Assembly (NCBI GenBank): GCA_016705955.1
Contig: JADJKO010000002.1
Span: 620,001-684,000, forward strand
Length of the DNA: 64,000 nt
Source: Flavobacteriales bacterium
GTDB lineage: Bacteria > Bacteroidota > Bacteroidia > Flavobacteriales_F > PHOS-HE28
Direction of reading: 5' to 3'
This document shows, in pieces, positions 8,527 through 17,508 of the stretch. The position numbers and the translations under genes were made by a program. The notes under the pieces were generated by a model. The model saw only the letters and a list, made by a program, of their open reading frames with translations, did no database searches and had not been told where the DNA came from. Within the stretch, counting starts at the first letter, position 1. Each line of letters starts with the position of its first letter.

Positions 8527-9861
8527 TCACAGGATCCCGCGCGCCTTGATCTCGAGGTAGCGATTGATCACGCTGACGGTAAGATCCTGCGGCCGACAGA
8601 GGATCGCAGGCAAGCCATGGCGTTCCAGTTCCCGCGCGATGAGCCGCTTCTCGTGGACCATCTTCTCCGTGATCGCGCGCACGTACACATCCTCCGTGGT
8701 GTGGGGCAGGGCTTTCAGGTCCGTTTCCAATTCGGTGTTGAGGAAGAAGATGGGCACCACCAAGTGCTGGCGTGCGAGACGCTGCAAATAGGGAAGCTGG
8801 CGGTGCATGGCCTGCACGCTCTCGTAGTTGGAGAAGACCAACAGCAGACTGCGCTGGTGTACCTCGTGCCGCACGGTGACGAACAAGCGTTCGAGATCCG
8901 TCTCACGATGATCCGTGCCTTGCGCGTAAAGGGCTTGCAGGATCTTCTGCATGTGTCCGCGCTGGCGGCTCGCGCCCACCACATCATGCACCTTGTCGCT
9001 GAAGGTGATGAGCCCGGCGCGGTCCTCTCTCCGCATAGCGATGCTGCTGATGACCAGCGCGGCGTTGATCGAATAGTCCAACAGGCTCAAGCCCTCGAAC
9101 GGCATCTTCATCACGCGGCCGGTATCGATCAACGCGAAGACCTGCTGTGCGCGCTCATCCTGGAACTGGTTCACCATCATGCGACCGCGACGTGCGGTGG
9201 CCTTCCAGTTCACCGTGCGACGGTCATCGCCCGGTACGTATTCCTTGATGCGTTCGAACTCGCTCTGATGTGCTACACGGCGGATCCGTTTCACACCAGC
9301 CAATGTCAAGCGGTTGCTGATGGCCAGCAACTCGTACTTGCGCAATTGCAAATAGCTCGGGTACACCGCCACTTCCTTGTCGGCATCCAGTCGGTAACGG
9401 CGCTCCACCAATCCGATGGGCGTGCTCACCAACGCGTTGATCGCGCCGTAGCGATACACACCGCGCGTCACCGGGCGCACCTCGTAGTCGAAGTCCCTTC
9501 GGCCCCACGAAGGGATCCGCGCCTTGAAGACCAGATCGCGCTTTTGGAATTGCACGGGAAGTTCATCGAGCACGCGCAAATTCACCGGTGTGCCGTAACC
9601 ACTTTCCAATTGAACCGTGACCGGGTTGTTGTCACCGTTGCTCCAGCGTTCCAACGTGCGTCGCGTTCCCTTCATTCCTGAACGACGACCATAGAGCAGG
9701 AAGAGATCGGCACAAATGGCCAACACGAAGAAGAGGAAGATCAATTTCGTCCAAACGAAAAGCCACGGCCACACCCAACCCAGCACGAACAGCACAGCGA
9801 GCGACCATCCGATGAGGAAGGTGCGCCGTGTGAGGAAGAGCGTGCGGAGCGAGCGGAACAT
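8527..9861 (-). CDS. DUF58 domain membrane protein
   Basis: 444 residues. Two hydrophobic segments near residues 15-32 and 36-52 anchor the protein; the conserved DUF58 block (GDDRRTVNWKATARRG, about residue 220) is followed by a von Willebrand A-like fold (VFALIDTGR). DUF58 proteins are nearly always encoded beside a MoxR ATPase and are thought to act with it on membrane or secreted clients. Here the MoxR gene lies immediately upstream with no gap, the last gene of a six-gene minus-strand operon. Confidence 0.9.
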   Translation of the reverse strand: MFRSLRTLFLTRRTFLIGWSLAVLFVLGWVWPWLFVWTKLIFLFFVLAICADLFLLYGRRSGMKGTRRTLERWSNGDNNPVTVQLESGYGTPVNLRVLDELPVQFQKRDLVFKARIPSWGRRDFDYEVRPVTRGVYRYGAINALVSTPIGLVERRYRLDADKEVAVYPSYLQLRKYELLAISNRLTLAGVKRIRRVAHQSEFERIKEYVPGDDRRTVNWKATARRGRMMVNQFQDERAQQVFALIDTGRVMKMPFEGLSLLDYSINAALVISSIAMRREDRAGLITFSDKVHDVVGASRQRGHMQKILQALYAQGTDHRETDLERLFVTVRHEVHQRSLLLVFSNYESVQAMHRQLPYLQRLARQHLVVPIFFLNTELETDLKALPHTTEDVYVRAITEKMVHEKRLIARELERHGLPAILCRPQDLTVSVINRYLEIKARGIL

Positions 9862-10881
9862 CTAGCGCGGCACTTCGATCTGTTTAACCAGCAGTTGGAT
9901 CACCTGGTCGGGGTTGAGTCCTTCCATCTCGCGCTCCGGTGTGAGCTGCACGCGATGGCGCAACACATGCGGTGCGATGGTCTGCACATCCTCCGGTGTC
10001 ACGAAATCGCGACCGAGGATCGCGGCCTGTGCGCGTGCGCCGATCAGGATAGCGAGCGATGCGCGTGGTGAGGCGCCCAACATCAATGATCCGTCATGAC
10101 GCGTGCGCCCGACGATGCTTGCGATGTAGTGCATCAGTTTGTTCTCGCAACGCACTTGGCGGACAAGCTCACGCGTGCGCATCAACTCCTCCACGGTGAG
10201 GACCGGTGTGATCGCCGTGGCGCTCAACTGCGCCATGCCTCCGCTGGCGCGTTGCAGGATCGCCACTTCCTCCTCGAGCTTCGGGTAGTCCACATTCAGT
10301 TTGAAGAAGAAACGATCGAGCTGCGCTTCGGGCAATCGATACGTGCCCTCCTGTTCGATCGGGTTCTGCGTGGCCACGATCATGAACGGTGGTGCGAGCG
10401 GATAGGTCCTTCCATCCACGGTGACCTGCCGTTCCTCCATCGCCTCGAAGAGTGCGCTCTGCGTCTTCGCCGGTGCGCGGTTGATCTCATCCACCAGCAC
10501 GATGTTGCTGAAGATGGGACCGGGCCGGAATTCAAAAGCCGTGGTGCGCGGGTCGAAGACACTTGTGCCGATGAGGTCGCTGGGCATGAGATCCGGCGTG
10601 AATTGCACGCGCGAGAATCCGGTATGCACGCAACGTGCGAGCAACTTCGCCATGAGCGTTTTGGCCAAGCCCGGTGCGCCTTCGATCAGCACGTGGCCAT
10701 CGCTGAGCAGCGCGATGAGCAAGAGGTCCACGAGGTGTTCCTGGCCCACGATCACTTTGCCCACTTCGGCGCGCATGCGCACCACGGCGAGTTGCAATTC
10801 GGTGAGCGGCACGGCGGTATGAAAGGCCGGGTCGGGCGGTGCTGTGGGCGCGGGCTGGTAGGGGAGGTGTTCCTCGGACAT
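9862..10881 (-). CDS. MoxR family AAA+ ATPase
   Basis: 339 residues. Walker A GAPGLAKT, Walker B VLVDEINRAP and sensor ATQNPIEQEGTYRLPEAQ are all intact. MoxR ATPases act as chaperones that mature or activate VWA-type partners, here most likely the DUF58 product encoded just downstream. The ATG at 10881 lies two nt after the stop of the DUF4350 gene; a TTG at 10887 is an alternative. The position in the middle of an operon of membrane proteins is typical of Bacteroidota. Confidence 0.95.
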   Translation of the reverse strand: MSEEHLPYQPAPTAPPDPAFHTAVPLTELQLAVVRMRAEVGKVIVGQEHLVDLLLIALLSDGHVLIEGAPGLAKTLMAKLLARCVHTGFSRVQFTPDLMPSDLIGTSVFDPRTTAFEFRPGPIFSNIVLVDEINRAPAKTQSALFEAMEERQVTVDGRTYPLAPPFMIVATQNPIEQEGTYRLPEAQLDRFFFKLNVDYPKLEEEVAILQRASGGMAQLSATAITPVLTVEELMRTRELVRQVRCENKLMHYIASIVGRTRHDGSLMLGASPRASLAILIGARAQAAILGRDFVTPEDVQTIAPHVLRHRVQLTPEREMEGLNPDQVIQLLVKQIEVPR

Positions 10882-10883
10882 GG

Positions 10884-12074
10884 TCAATGGATGAGTTGTC
10901 GGAATTCGTGTAGTTCGGTGTTCAGCAAAAGCAGATCGGCCTCGGTGATCTTCCGCGCTTGTTCGCGACGTTCGAATGCGGCCAAACGCGAAGCGATCTC
11001 GGTGCGTTCGCGTCCGCTCTTGGCGGCGAGGTGTTCGATCGTGGCGGCATCATACGCGAAGGTGCGCAGGTAGGTCCGCGCGCGGATCTCCTCCTTGAAG
11101 TGCGCGATGAGCATGCGCGCCAGTCCTGCGTGATCGCTCTGGTGCCAGTACAAGCGTCCGATGGTGTGCGCCAGTTCGCGCGTGGCGTTGCGCAGAGGCG
11201 TTACGATCGGGATCGCGCGTTGCTGTCGTCGGCTGTACACGATCATGAAGAGCGCGATCAAGGCCAGCGCGAGGAACCAGGCCCAACGCAATGCAGGTTC
11301 CTTCAAGAGGAAGCGCACAATGGAGGTGTTCTCCATGCGACCCACCTTGTAGTATTCATCCCAGAGCACCGGATCCGATGGCAGCACGCTGAGCACACCT
11401 GCGGCGAACGTGGCGTTGTTGTTCTTCAGCAAGTTGTAGTTGCTCAACGCGCGTGGCGCGCTGCACAGCACGATGCGGCCTTCACCCCAGGTCATCTCCA
11501 GGAGTACTGGCCGCGAAGCGCCATCCACAGCCAACACGCGCGTGCGACTTGTGTCGTAGCGCGTGAAGTAGGCACCGGGGAAATGGCGCGCGTAGCGGAA
11601 TACGCCTTGCGCGATCCGCTGGTCGCCGATGAAGCGGATGTCCGACGTGGCCTCCTCCATCCAGTACGCGCGGTCCATGTCCAGATGGAGCGAATCCGCC
11701 AATGGGCCGTGGATCCGCTCGGCGGCGATCAACGCGCGGTCGCCGTACTCCACCATTTCCAGCAGACTTGCGCTGTTCACCTTGTCCGGACCGAAGCTGC
11801 TGTTGATGAAGAGGTGGTTCAGCGGCGAGCTACCGATGTCCTCGTTCAGCAAGCGATCATCCGCTGTGACCGCGATCGGATCGTGGGTGCTGCGGACGGA
11901 AGGAAAGAGGTCGGCCAAGCGCTCATAGAGCAACTTGCCGCCGAAGGGTTTGTTGTGGTACTTCGAGTAGGACGGTGACCAGTCGGTGGGTTTCGGTGCC
12001 ACGGCCTCGAGGGACGCGAAGCCGAGGATCAAGAGGCCCAGCGCCCAAAGCACGCGTTTCTCGAAGCGGCTCAT
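10884..12074 (-). CDS. DUF4350 domain membrane protein
   Basis: 396 residues with an N-terminal membrane helix (about residues 8-26), a soluble DUF4350 region with the typical FGGKLLYERLADLFPSV block, and a second helix at about 265-283 followed by a cytoplasmic tail. The DUF4350 fold is related to class I glutamine amidotransferase-like domains, but no activity is established. It overlaps the DUF4129 gene by 4 nt (ATGA), which suggests translational coupling inside the MoxR operon. Confidence 0.85.
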   Translation of the reverse strand: MSRFEKRVLWALGLLILGFASLEAVAPKPTDWSPSYSKYHNKPFGGKLLYERLADLFPSVRSTHDPIAVTADDRLLNEDIGSSPLNHLFINSSFGPDKVNSASLLEMVEYGDRALIAAERIHGPLADSLHLDMDRAYWMEEATSDIRFIGDQRIAQGVFRYARHFPGAYFTRYDTSRTRVLAVDGASRPVLLEMTWGEGRIVLCSAPRALSNYNLLKNNNATFAAGVLSVLPSDPVLWDEYYKVGRMENTSIVRFLLKEPALRWAWFLALALIALFMIVYSRRQQRAIPIVTPLRNATRELAHTIGRLYWHQSDHAGLARMLIAHFKEEIRARTYLRTFAYDAATIEHLAAKSGRERTEIASRLAAFERREQARKITEADLLLLNTELHEFRQLIH

Positions 12075-12775
12075 CGCGTGTGTGCGATCTCGAATTCAAC
12101 GAAGGGTCTGCGGATCTGCTCGTAGCGTTCACTGTCCACTTCGGCGTGACCATACCACACCCACTGGAACACCAAGGCCATGTGCGCGAAGCGCGATCGC
12201 AACGCGGGGTCGGAGATCTGCGCCATGTAATCACGGTCCGTGTGTTCGGGACTCCAACGCAACACTTGTTCATCCACCAAGCGGCGCAATACGATCAGAT
12301 AGTGCAAGCGGATGGCGCGGCGCAGATCACCGGTGCGCTCGGCTTCCTTCAACATCGCTGGTAGGTCCATTCCGCGGATGTCCTCTTCAGCAGCGGTCAC
12401 GGTACTGAGGGAGCGCGGATCACCGTGGAAGGCGTTGCGCAGCCCGTGCCGCCGGAGGACCAGGATGGCGATCACGATCATGACGAACGCGCCGATGTAG
12501 AGCAGGTTGTTCACCACGAAGTTGCTCGCACGGGTACCGAGGATCCCTTTGATCCAATTGAACAACCACTCTTTGAACCGCTCCCACCAACTGGGTTGAT
12601 GCCGTAGGTCGCGGTCGTAGTCCAGGTCCGGATCGGCCTTATAGGCATCGATGCGATCCTGATCGAACGAGCGAATGGTGACCACATTCTCCGGTGGTTG
12701 CGATGCATCCTCCTGGGCGCGCGCATCGACCAGCAGGCCGAAGAGCAGGCCGAGAAGGATCAAGCCGATGCGCAT
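12071..12775 (-). CDS. DUF4129 domain protein
   Basis: 234 residues from the ATG at 12775, chosen because it opens a clear signal peptide. A membrane helix lies at about residues 85-107, and the C-terminal DUF4129 region (AIRLHYLIVLRRLVDE with WSPEHTDRDY) is typical. DUF4129 domains often occur fused to transglutaminase domains or beside MoxR/DUF58 genes; the function is not established. It starts four nt after the stop of the upstream membrane protein gene and overlaps the DUF4350 gene. Confidence 0.82.
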   Translation of the reverse strand: MRIGLILLGLLFGLLVDARAQEDASQPPENVVTIRSFDQDRIDAYKADPDLDYDRDLRHQPSWWERFKEWLFNWIKGILGTRASNFVVNNLLYIGAFVMIVIAILVLRRHGLRNAFHGDPRSLSTVTAAEEDIRGMDLPAMLKEAERTGDLRRAIRLHYLIVLRRLVDEQVLRWSPEHTDRDYMAQISDPALRSRFAHMALVFQWVWYGHAEVDSERYEQIRRPFVEFEIAHTR

Positions 12776-12779
12776 CCGA

Positions 12780-13670
12780 TCACGCCTGCTCGAATCCGGC
12801 GATCTTCTCCTGAAGACCATGGCCTTCGGTCTCCTCCACGCGACTGAAATACTTCAACGCCAAGCAAACCGCGACGATGGGATAGGTGAGCATCTGCACG
12901 CACCATTGCACGGCGGTGCTGATCGAACTGAACAGGCCGAACCAACCCGGAAGGCCTGTGTTCTCGCCGGTTTCCAAGGCATCAAGCCCGGTATTGATCC
13001 CGACCACAAGACCGGTGATCATGAACGGGAGCTGCACGATGTAGTTCAGGATCGCGTTGATCATGCCGATCACGATCACCAGTCCGAGTGTCGGCCAGAA
13101 ATCACCGGAGACCAATTGGTTGGAACGACCCAATGCGCCCGCGCCTCCGGTACGCTCGATGGCGTGCGAGACGAGTGCCAGGCTCAGTACGGTGTACGCG
13201 TAGATGCCGGGGATGATGCAGAGGATCAGGCCGACCATGAAGATCAGACCAACGAGGAAACTCGCACCGAAGTATGATCCCATCTGGGAGAATCCGCGCT
13301 TCGCCAGATCGCTCGTGGAGAGCATATGATGCTCCCCCAAATGATACGCGCGGATGTATTCGTGTACGATGGCAACGACGAAGATCCAACCGATCATCAG
13401 GATCAATAGGCCGGGGATGATGCCGAGCATACTGGATGCGATCAAGCCGAACACTTCTGTCGGATCACCACCCGGGTTCACCTGGAACTGTTGCAGGTTA
13501 GCGATGGACCCACCGGCCAGGAAGCCGCCAATGACCGCGGCCGGTAATCCCACCACGAGGATGGCGCGCGAGAGCGGTTTCCAGTTCTGCTTGAGGAAGG
13601 TGAATGTGGTGCTGATGAGTTGACCGAAGTCACGCACCTGGCGCAATTGCACGGGTTCTGCGTTCTGCAT
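12780..13670 (-). CDS. multi-pass membrane protein of the MoxR/SpoIIM operon
   Basis: 296 residues with about six hydrophobic segments (for example around residues 35-55, 80-110, 155-180 and 205-230) and a soluble N-terminus. I do not recognise a named enzyme family; the overall look is that of the polytopic membrane domain proteins commonly found in this locus in Bacteroidota. Its 5' end overlaps the 3' end of the SpoIIM gene by 41 nt in another frame, so the two are probably co-translated. Confidence 0.7.
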   Translation of the reverse strand: MQNAEPVQLRQVRDFGQLISTTFTFLKQNWKPLSRAILVVGLPAAVIGGFLAGGSIANLQQFQVNPGGDPTEVFGLIASSMLGIIPGLLILMIGWIFVVAIVHEYIRAYHLGEHHMLSTSDLAKRGFSQMGSYFGASFLVGLIFMVGLILCIIPGIYAYTVLSLALVSHAIERTGGAGALGRSNQLVSGDFWPTLGLVIVIGMINAILNYIVQLPFMITGLVVGINTGLDALETGENTGLPGWFGLFSSISTAVQWCVQMLTYPIVAVCLALKYFSRVEETEGHGLQEKIAGFEQA

Positions 13671-14607
13671 GGTAGGGGAGGATGATGAAGTACCAGATCA
13701 CCCACGCGAGCGATCCGAAGATGATGGTAAGCGCGACCCACGGCCGCAACGTAAGCGCATGACGCGTGACGAAGCTTTCCAGGAAACCGGCGATGATGAA
13801 CACAGGCACCAAGCCCATGACCACTTTCAAACCGATCATGGCGCCCCGGCGGAAACTCTCGCTGCGCGTGAGCGTGCCGGGGAAGAGCAAACCGCTGCTC
13901 AAGCACATGCCCGCGCCCCCGGCGATGATGATGGCGGAGATCTCCAAGGTGCCGTGGACCCAGATGGTGAGCAGGCTTTCCTGCAACACGCCTTGTTCGT
14001 GGAAGAAGTATTGGAACGCACCGACCATGATGCCGTTGTACAAGAGCACCAGACCCGAGATCAGTGCGGTCAAGAGTCCAGCGGCGAAGGCGTTGAATGA
14101 AACGCGGATGTTGTTGAAGGTGATCTGCAGGAACATGAGTCCGCTGTCCTGTTCACCGTACACGGCCATCGGCTTGCCGTTCTGGATGTTCTCCAAGGTC
14201 ATGTCCACATATCCATCGCCGAGGATCAAGCGCACGAAGGTGGGATCATGCTTCGCGCTGACCGCACCGATCAGCATGGCGACCATGAACACGGTGAATG
14301 CGATCAGTAGATTTCCGCGTGCCTGTGCAATGGCCATCGGGACCTCATCCCGCCAGAACGTGTAGAAGCGGCCTTTCGGTGTGCGCTTGTTCCGGTAGAT
14401 GTGCTGATGCAGCCGGACCGCCAGACCATTGAGATACGTGGTGATGGCGCTCTTCGCGTAGAAGGTGCGCGCGTAGCTCAGGTCGTCGTTCAGTTGGATG
14501 TACAGGTCGCTGGCTTCATCAGCGGTAAGCGCCTTGGCGTTGGTGAGGACCAACTCCAGCCGTTTCCATTTCGCCTCGTTGCGTTTGATGAATGCCGCTT
14601 CGCGCAT
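13630..14607 (-). CDS. SpoIIM family (stage II sporulation protein M-like) membrane protein
   Basis: 325 residues with a soluble N-terminal third followed by about five membrane helices. The segment FNNIRVSFNAFAAGLLT and the downstream HGTLEISAIIIAGGAGM block (with the conserved His-Gly-x-x-Glu) are diagnostic of the SpoIIM/DUF95 family. In this non-sporulating lineage the gene heads the operon with MoxR and DUF58 and probably belongs to envelope homeostasis. It is the first gene of the operon; about 45 nt separate it from the gene upstream. Confidence 0.87.
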   Translation of the reverse strand: MREAAFIKRNEAKWKRLELVLTNAKALTADEASDLYIQLNDDLSYARTFYAKSAITTYLNGLAVRLHQHIYRNKRTPKGRFYTFWRDEVPMAIAQARGNLLIAFTVFMVAMLIGAVSAKHDPTFVRLILGDGYVDMTLENIQNGKPMAVYGEQDSGLMFLQITFNNIRVSFNAFAAGLLTALISGLVLLYNGIMVGAFQYFFHEQGVLQESLLTIWVHGTLEISAIIIAGGAGMCLSSGLLFPGTLTRSESFRRGAMIGLKVVMGLVPVFIIAGFLESFVTRHALTLRPWVALTIIFGSLAWVIWYFIILPYHAERRTRAIAPGA

Positions 14608-14652
14608 GCGCTCTATGCTTCAAACCTAAGGAACCGATGGATCGGTCGTGGG

Positions 14653-15230
14653 CTAGCGGAATTCCTCGCCCAGGTCGTCGATGCTTCCGTGGCCGTGCTC
14701 ATCGTGCTCCTCACCGCCGAACTCATCGTGTTCATCGGCATCGTAATGGTGCTCTTCCTCGCCAGCGGAATAGGGATCCTCATCATCCGCGATCCCCGCC
14801 GTGAGGTCGTCCTCCTTGCTGTGCTCGTCCGGTGCTTGCTTCATGCTCAGCACCACGCGCGGGTAGGTTGCATCCGCCTCCGGATCTCCTGCATGGATCA
14901 GCTCCACCATGAACATCCACATATGCAGGAAGTCGTACGCGTAGACGAAGCGCTGATCGGTGCCGCGAATGTGATCGCTGATGTACACCTGCTCCATCAG
15001 TGCGGGCACTTCGCCTTCCTCCGCGAATCCCAGATCAGCAAGCGGGATCTCCGGGCCCTTTCCCCATTCCGCATCGCTCACATAGAAACAGGCCATCTCC
15101 TGTCCGATGAAGCCGAACGCATCCTTGATCGCTTTGTGCAGATCGAGGAAATTCTGCTCCGAACCGATCTCGATGTCGCGGAAGCTTCGCTCGGGTGATC
15201 GATCAGGACACGGAAACGGTAGACGCGCAT
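14653..15230 (-). CDS. pRiA4b ORF-3 / TnpR-like family protein, frameshifted near its 5' end
   Basis: A conserved Bacteroidota protein of about 192 residues when repaired. The start at 15230 gives MRVYRFRVLIDHPSE, which is the expected N-terminus of the family, but the expected continuation FRDIEIGSEQNFLDLHKAI is in another frame beginning at about 15182. Adding one T to the TT at that point (Ala-Phe codons GCT TTC) joins the two exactly. The C-terminal third is very acidic with many Asp, Glu and His. The family is named after a plasmid or IS passenger gene; no function is established. The break may be a sequencing error because three other genes in the window show the same kind of lesion. 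Confidence 0.75.
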
Positions 15231-15240
15231 GGGGGGTAAG

Positions 15241-15363
15241 GGCAGTTGGCAATTTGCAGTCGGCAGTTCGATCAGGCGACGAAGCTAATGATCACTCGTA
15301 GCAGGAGAGGTCGACGTCCTTGCCCGGTTCACTGGCAAAAGCAATTGCCGACTGCCAACTGCC
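15241..15363. repeat. intergenic inverted repeat with GGCAGTTGGCA arms
   Basis: An 11-bp perfect inverted pair, 15241-15251 with 15353-15363, extends imperfectly inwards (the right side reads GCAATTGCCGACTGCC). The arms are built of repeated GGCAGT-type words. The right arm ends on the stop codon of cca. Confidence 0.6.
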
Positions 15364-16820
15364 TACTCATCCTTCACTCCAACCGGCTCCTTCCCCAGCT
15401 TCCGTCCGGTCTCCAGCATCAGCGCCCACGCCTCAGTGCGGTCATTGTGGATCACGCCGTCCAGGATCGCGTCCTTGATCACCGTCTTGATGTCGCCGAT
15501 GAACTTGGAGGGCGGTACATCGAACACACGCATGATATCCTCGCCGGTGATCGGCGGCTGGAAGTTGCGCACATGGTCCTTGGCCTCCACCTCCTTCAGC
15601 TTCTCCATCAGCAGGTCGTAGTTGCGCAGGTAGCGCTCCTTCTTCTTGTCGTTCTTGCTGGTGATGTCCGCGCGGCAGAGGATCATCAGCGCATCAATAT
15701 CGTCCCCCGCATCGAAGAGCAGTCGACGCACCGCGCTGTCGGTCACCTCTTCTTTGGTGAGCGAGATCGGGCGCAAGTGCAAGGCCACGAGTTTCTGCAC
15801 GAAGCGCATCTGCTCGTCCAGCGGCAACTTCAATCGGCGGAAGATCGTGGGCACCATGCGCGCGCCCTTGTCCTCGTGTCCATGGAAGGTCCAGCCGTGG
15901 CCGGGATCGAAGCGTTTCGTCTTCGGCTTGGCGATGTCATGCAGCACAGCGCCCCAGCGCAACCAGAGGTCGTCGCTTTTCGCGCACACGTTGTCCAACA
16001 CTTGCAAGGTGTGATAGAAATTGTCCTTGTGGCCGATGCCGAATTTCTCTTCCGCACCGGCAAGTTCCAGGAACTCCGGGAAGAACTCGGCCAGCAACCC
16101 CGTATCGCGCAGCAGGATGAAGCCAACGCTCGGTTTGGGTGTGCTGAGGATCTTGTTCAGCTCCGTGTGGATCCGCTCGGCACTGATGATCTCCAGCCGC
16201 TTCGCATTGCGCTTGATCGCATCGAAGGTGATCGGGTCGATGACGAAGCCGAGCTGCGTGGCGAAGCGTACGGCGCGCAGCATCCGCAGCGGATCATCGC
16301 TGAAGGTGATGTCCGGATCCAGCGGCGTGCGCAGGATCCCGCGATCCAGATCAAGGATGCCGCCGAAGGGATCCACCAGCGCGCCGAGACTTCCAGCGTT
16401 GAGTGAAATGGCGAGCGCGTTGATCGTGAAATCACGTCGCTCCTGGTCGTCCTGGATCGTGCCCGCTTCCACTTCGGGCTTGCGGCTGTTGCGGCTGTAG
16501 CTCTCCTTGCGCGCACCGACGAATTCCACTTGGATGTCACCGTGCATGAACATCGCCGTCCCGAAATTCTTGAAGACGTGAACGTGACCTGCATTCAAAC
16601 GCATGGCCACGGACTGCGCGAACGCCATCCCATCACCCTCCACCACGAAGTCGATGTCCTTGCACGGACGGCCGATCAATCGATCACGCACGTACCCGCC
16701 GATCGCGAAAGCCGGAATGCCTTGCAGCGCCGCCTCACTTGCCACCGCTTTGAAGAGCGGCTCATCCAGAACGCCATCGAGGCGCACGGGATCAACGGTG
16801 TATGAGGTGGTGCGGGACAT
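15363..16820 (-). CDS. cca: CCA tRNA nucleotidyltransferase with HD domain
   Basis: 485 residues. The nucleotidyltransferase domain opens with GGYVRDRLIGRPCKDIDF, containing the class II signature with the DxD metal site (DID), followed by the RRDFTINALA block that reads incoming nucleotides. A C-terminal HD region (HDIAKPKTKRF, HGHEDKG) is present, as in many bacterial enzymes of this size. It adds or repairs the 3' CCA of tRNAs; the tRNA-Leu in this window has no encoded CCA, in agreement. The ATG at 16820 lies seven nt from a -7 element, so the transcript may be leaderless. Confidence 0.92.
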   Translation of the reverse strand: MSRTTSYTVDPVRLDGVLDEPLFKAVASEAALQGIPAFAIGGYVRDRLIGRPCKDIDFVVEGDGMAFAQSVAMRLNAGHVHVFKNFGTAMFMHGDIQVEFVGARKESYSRNSRKPEVEAGTIQDDQERRDFTINALAISLNAGSLGALVDPFGGILDLDRGILRTPLDPDITFSDDPLRMLRAVRFATQLGFVIDPITFDAIKRNAKRLEIISAERIHTELNKILSTPKPSVGFILLRDTGLLAEFFPEFLELAGAEEKFGIGHKDNFYHTLQVLDNVCAKSDDLWLRWGAVLHDIAKPKTKRFDPGHGWTFHGHEDKGARMVPTIFRRLKLPLDEQMRFVQKLVALHLRPISLTKEEVTDSAVRRLLFDAGDDIDALMILCRADITSKNDKKKERYLRNYDLLMEKLKEVEAKDHVRNFQPPITGEDIMRVFDVPPSKFIGDIKTVIKDAILDGVIHNDRTEAWALMLETGRKLGKEPVGVKDE

Positions 16821-16827
16821 TGGGCCG

Positions 16828-16835
16828 CGAAAGTA
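16828..16835 (-). promoter_or_regulatory. -7 promoter element of cca
   Basis: Minus-strand TACTTTCG fits TAnnTTCG. Seven nt separate it from the cca start codon. Confidence 0.45.
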
Positions 16836-16885
16836 GGCGGCGTCCTTGGTAGGCTAAGAAGAGAAGACCGAGGCGTTCGATCGCG

Positions 16886-17461
16886 CTAATTTCCAAAGTA
16901 CTTCTCGAGCAAGCGATCATCGCAGTAATAATTCCCAGTAGAATAAGTAGCTGCGGAGTCCAATGGGTCGGTGCTGAGGAGGTAGACATACTCATCTTCC
17001 CTGAAGCTCGAATGGCTGATCACTGATGCATAGATCTGTGTGACGCGATGGCTTTCATCGAAACGTACATTGACCATTGGACTAATTTCCCATGGTCCTG
17101 ACATTCTGGAGTACTCCATTGTGAATCGACGAGACCGTTCTTCAAGTTCACCGGTGCAACATGACTCTGGCGACCTTAACGCACTGTCGATGCGCAGTGA
17201 GATGCTCGAGGCATCGCTCGGTTCAAAGCGCAAGGATGGCAAAGGTCTTGGACATTCGATCAAATGCTGCTGATGGATTGCTGCTTCGATGGCATAGGGA
17301 AGACCCATAATGTGCACAACGCTTTCGATAGGCATGCCCAGCTCGATGCTCTTGATAGCCGCGGGGCTCACTCCTTGAGCGAGATCGGTCGACACACAAC
17401 CGATCAGAACCATGGTGGGAACAAGCAGAAAGATGCCGCGCAGTTTTGGATCGATCCCCAT
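16886..17461 (-). CDS. SmpA/BamE-like lipoprotein
   Basis: 191 residues. A lipoprotein signal with lipobox LIGC (Cys at about residue 22) is followed by SIELGMPIESVVHIMGLP, which matches the first helix-turn of the SmpA/OmlA/BamE fold (GMxxxxVxxxxGxP). The rest is not recognised and is longer than BamE itself. It probably sits on the inner face of the outer membrane; a role in barrel assembly is possible but the domain is also found in unrelated lipoproteins. It follows paaD in the same direction with a 47-nt gap, perhaps by chance. Confidence 0.6.
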   Translation of the reverse strand: MGIDPKLRGIFLLVPTMVLIGCVSTDLAQGVSPAAIKSIELGMPIESVVHIMGLPYAIEAAIHQQHLIECPRPLPSLRFEPSDASSISLRIDSALRSPESCCTGELEERSRRFTMEYSRMSGPWEISPMVNVRFDESHRVTQIYASVISHSSFREDEYVYLLSTDPLDSAATYSTGNYYCDDRLLEKYFGN

Positions 17462-17508
17462 GTGCGCGGAACGGATGAAACGGGTTGCTATTGCGCAATT
17501 CAGATCTG

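Noticed and set aside
8368..9681. A 437-codon open frame antisense to the DUF58 gene
   Set aside because: It lies wholly opposite a well-supported gene; GC-rich DNA opens long antisense frames. The product has no recognisable domain.
14653..15252. Start of the TnpR-like gene at 15252 in the frame of its body
   Set aside because: That N-terminus is not family-like, while the alternative frame at 15230 gives the expected one; a frameshift is more likely.
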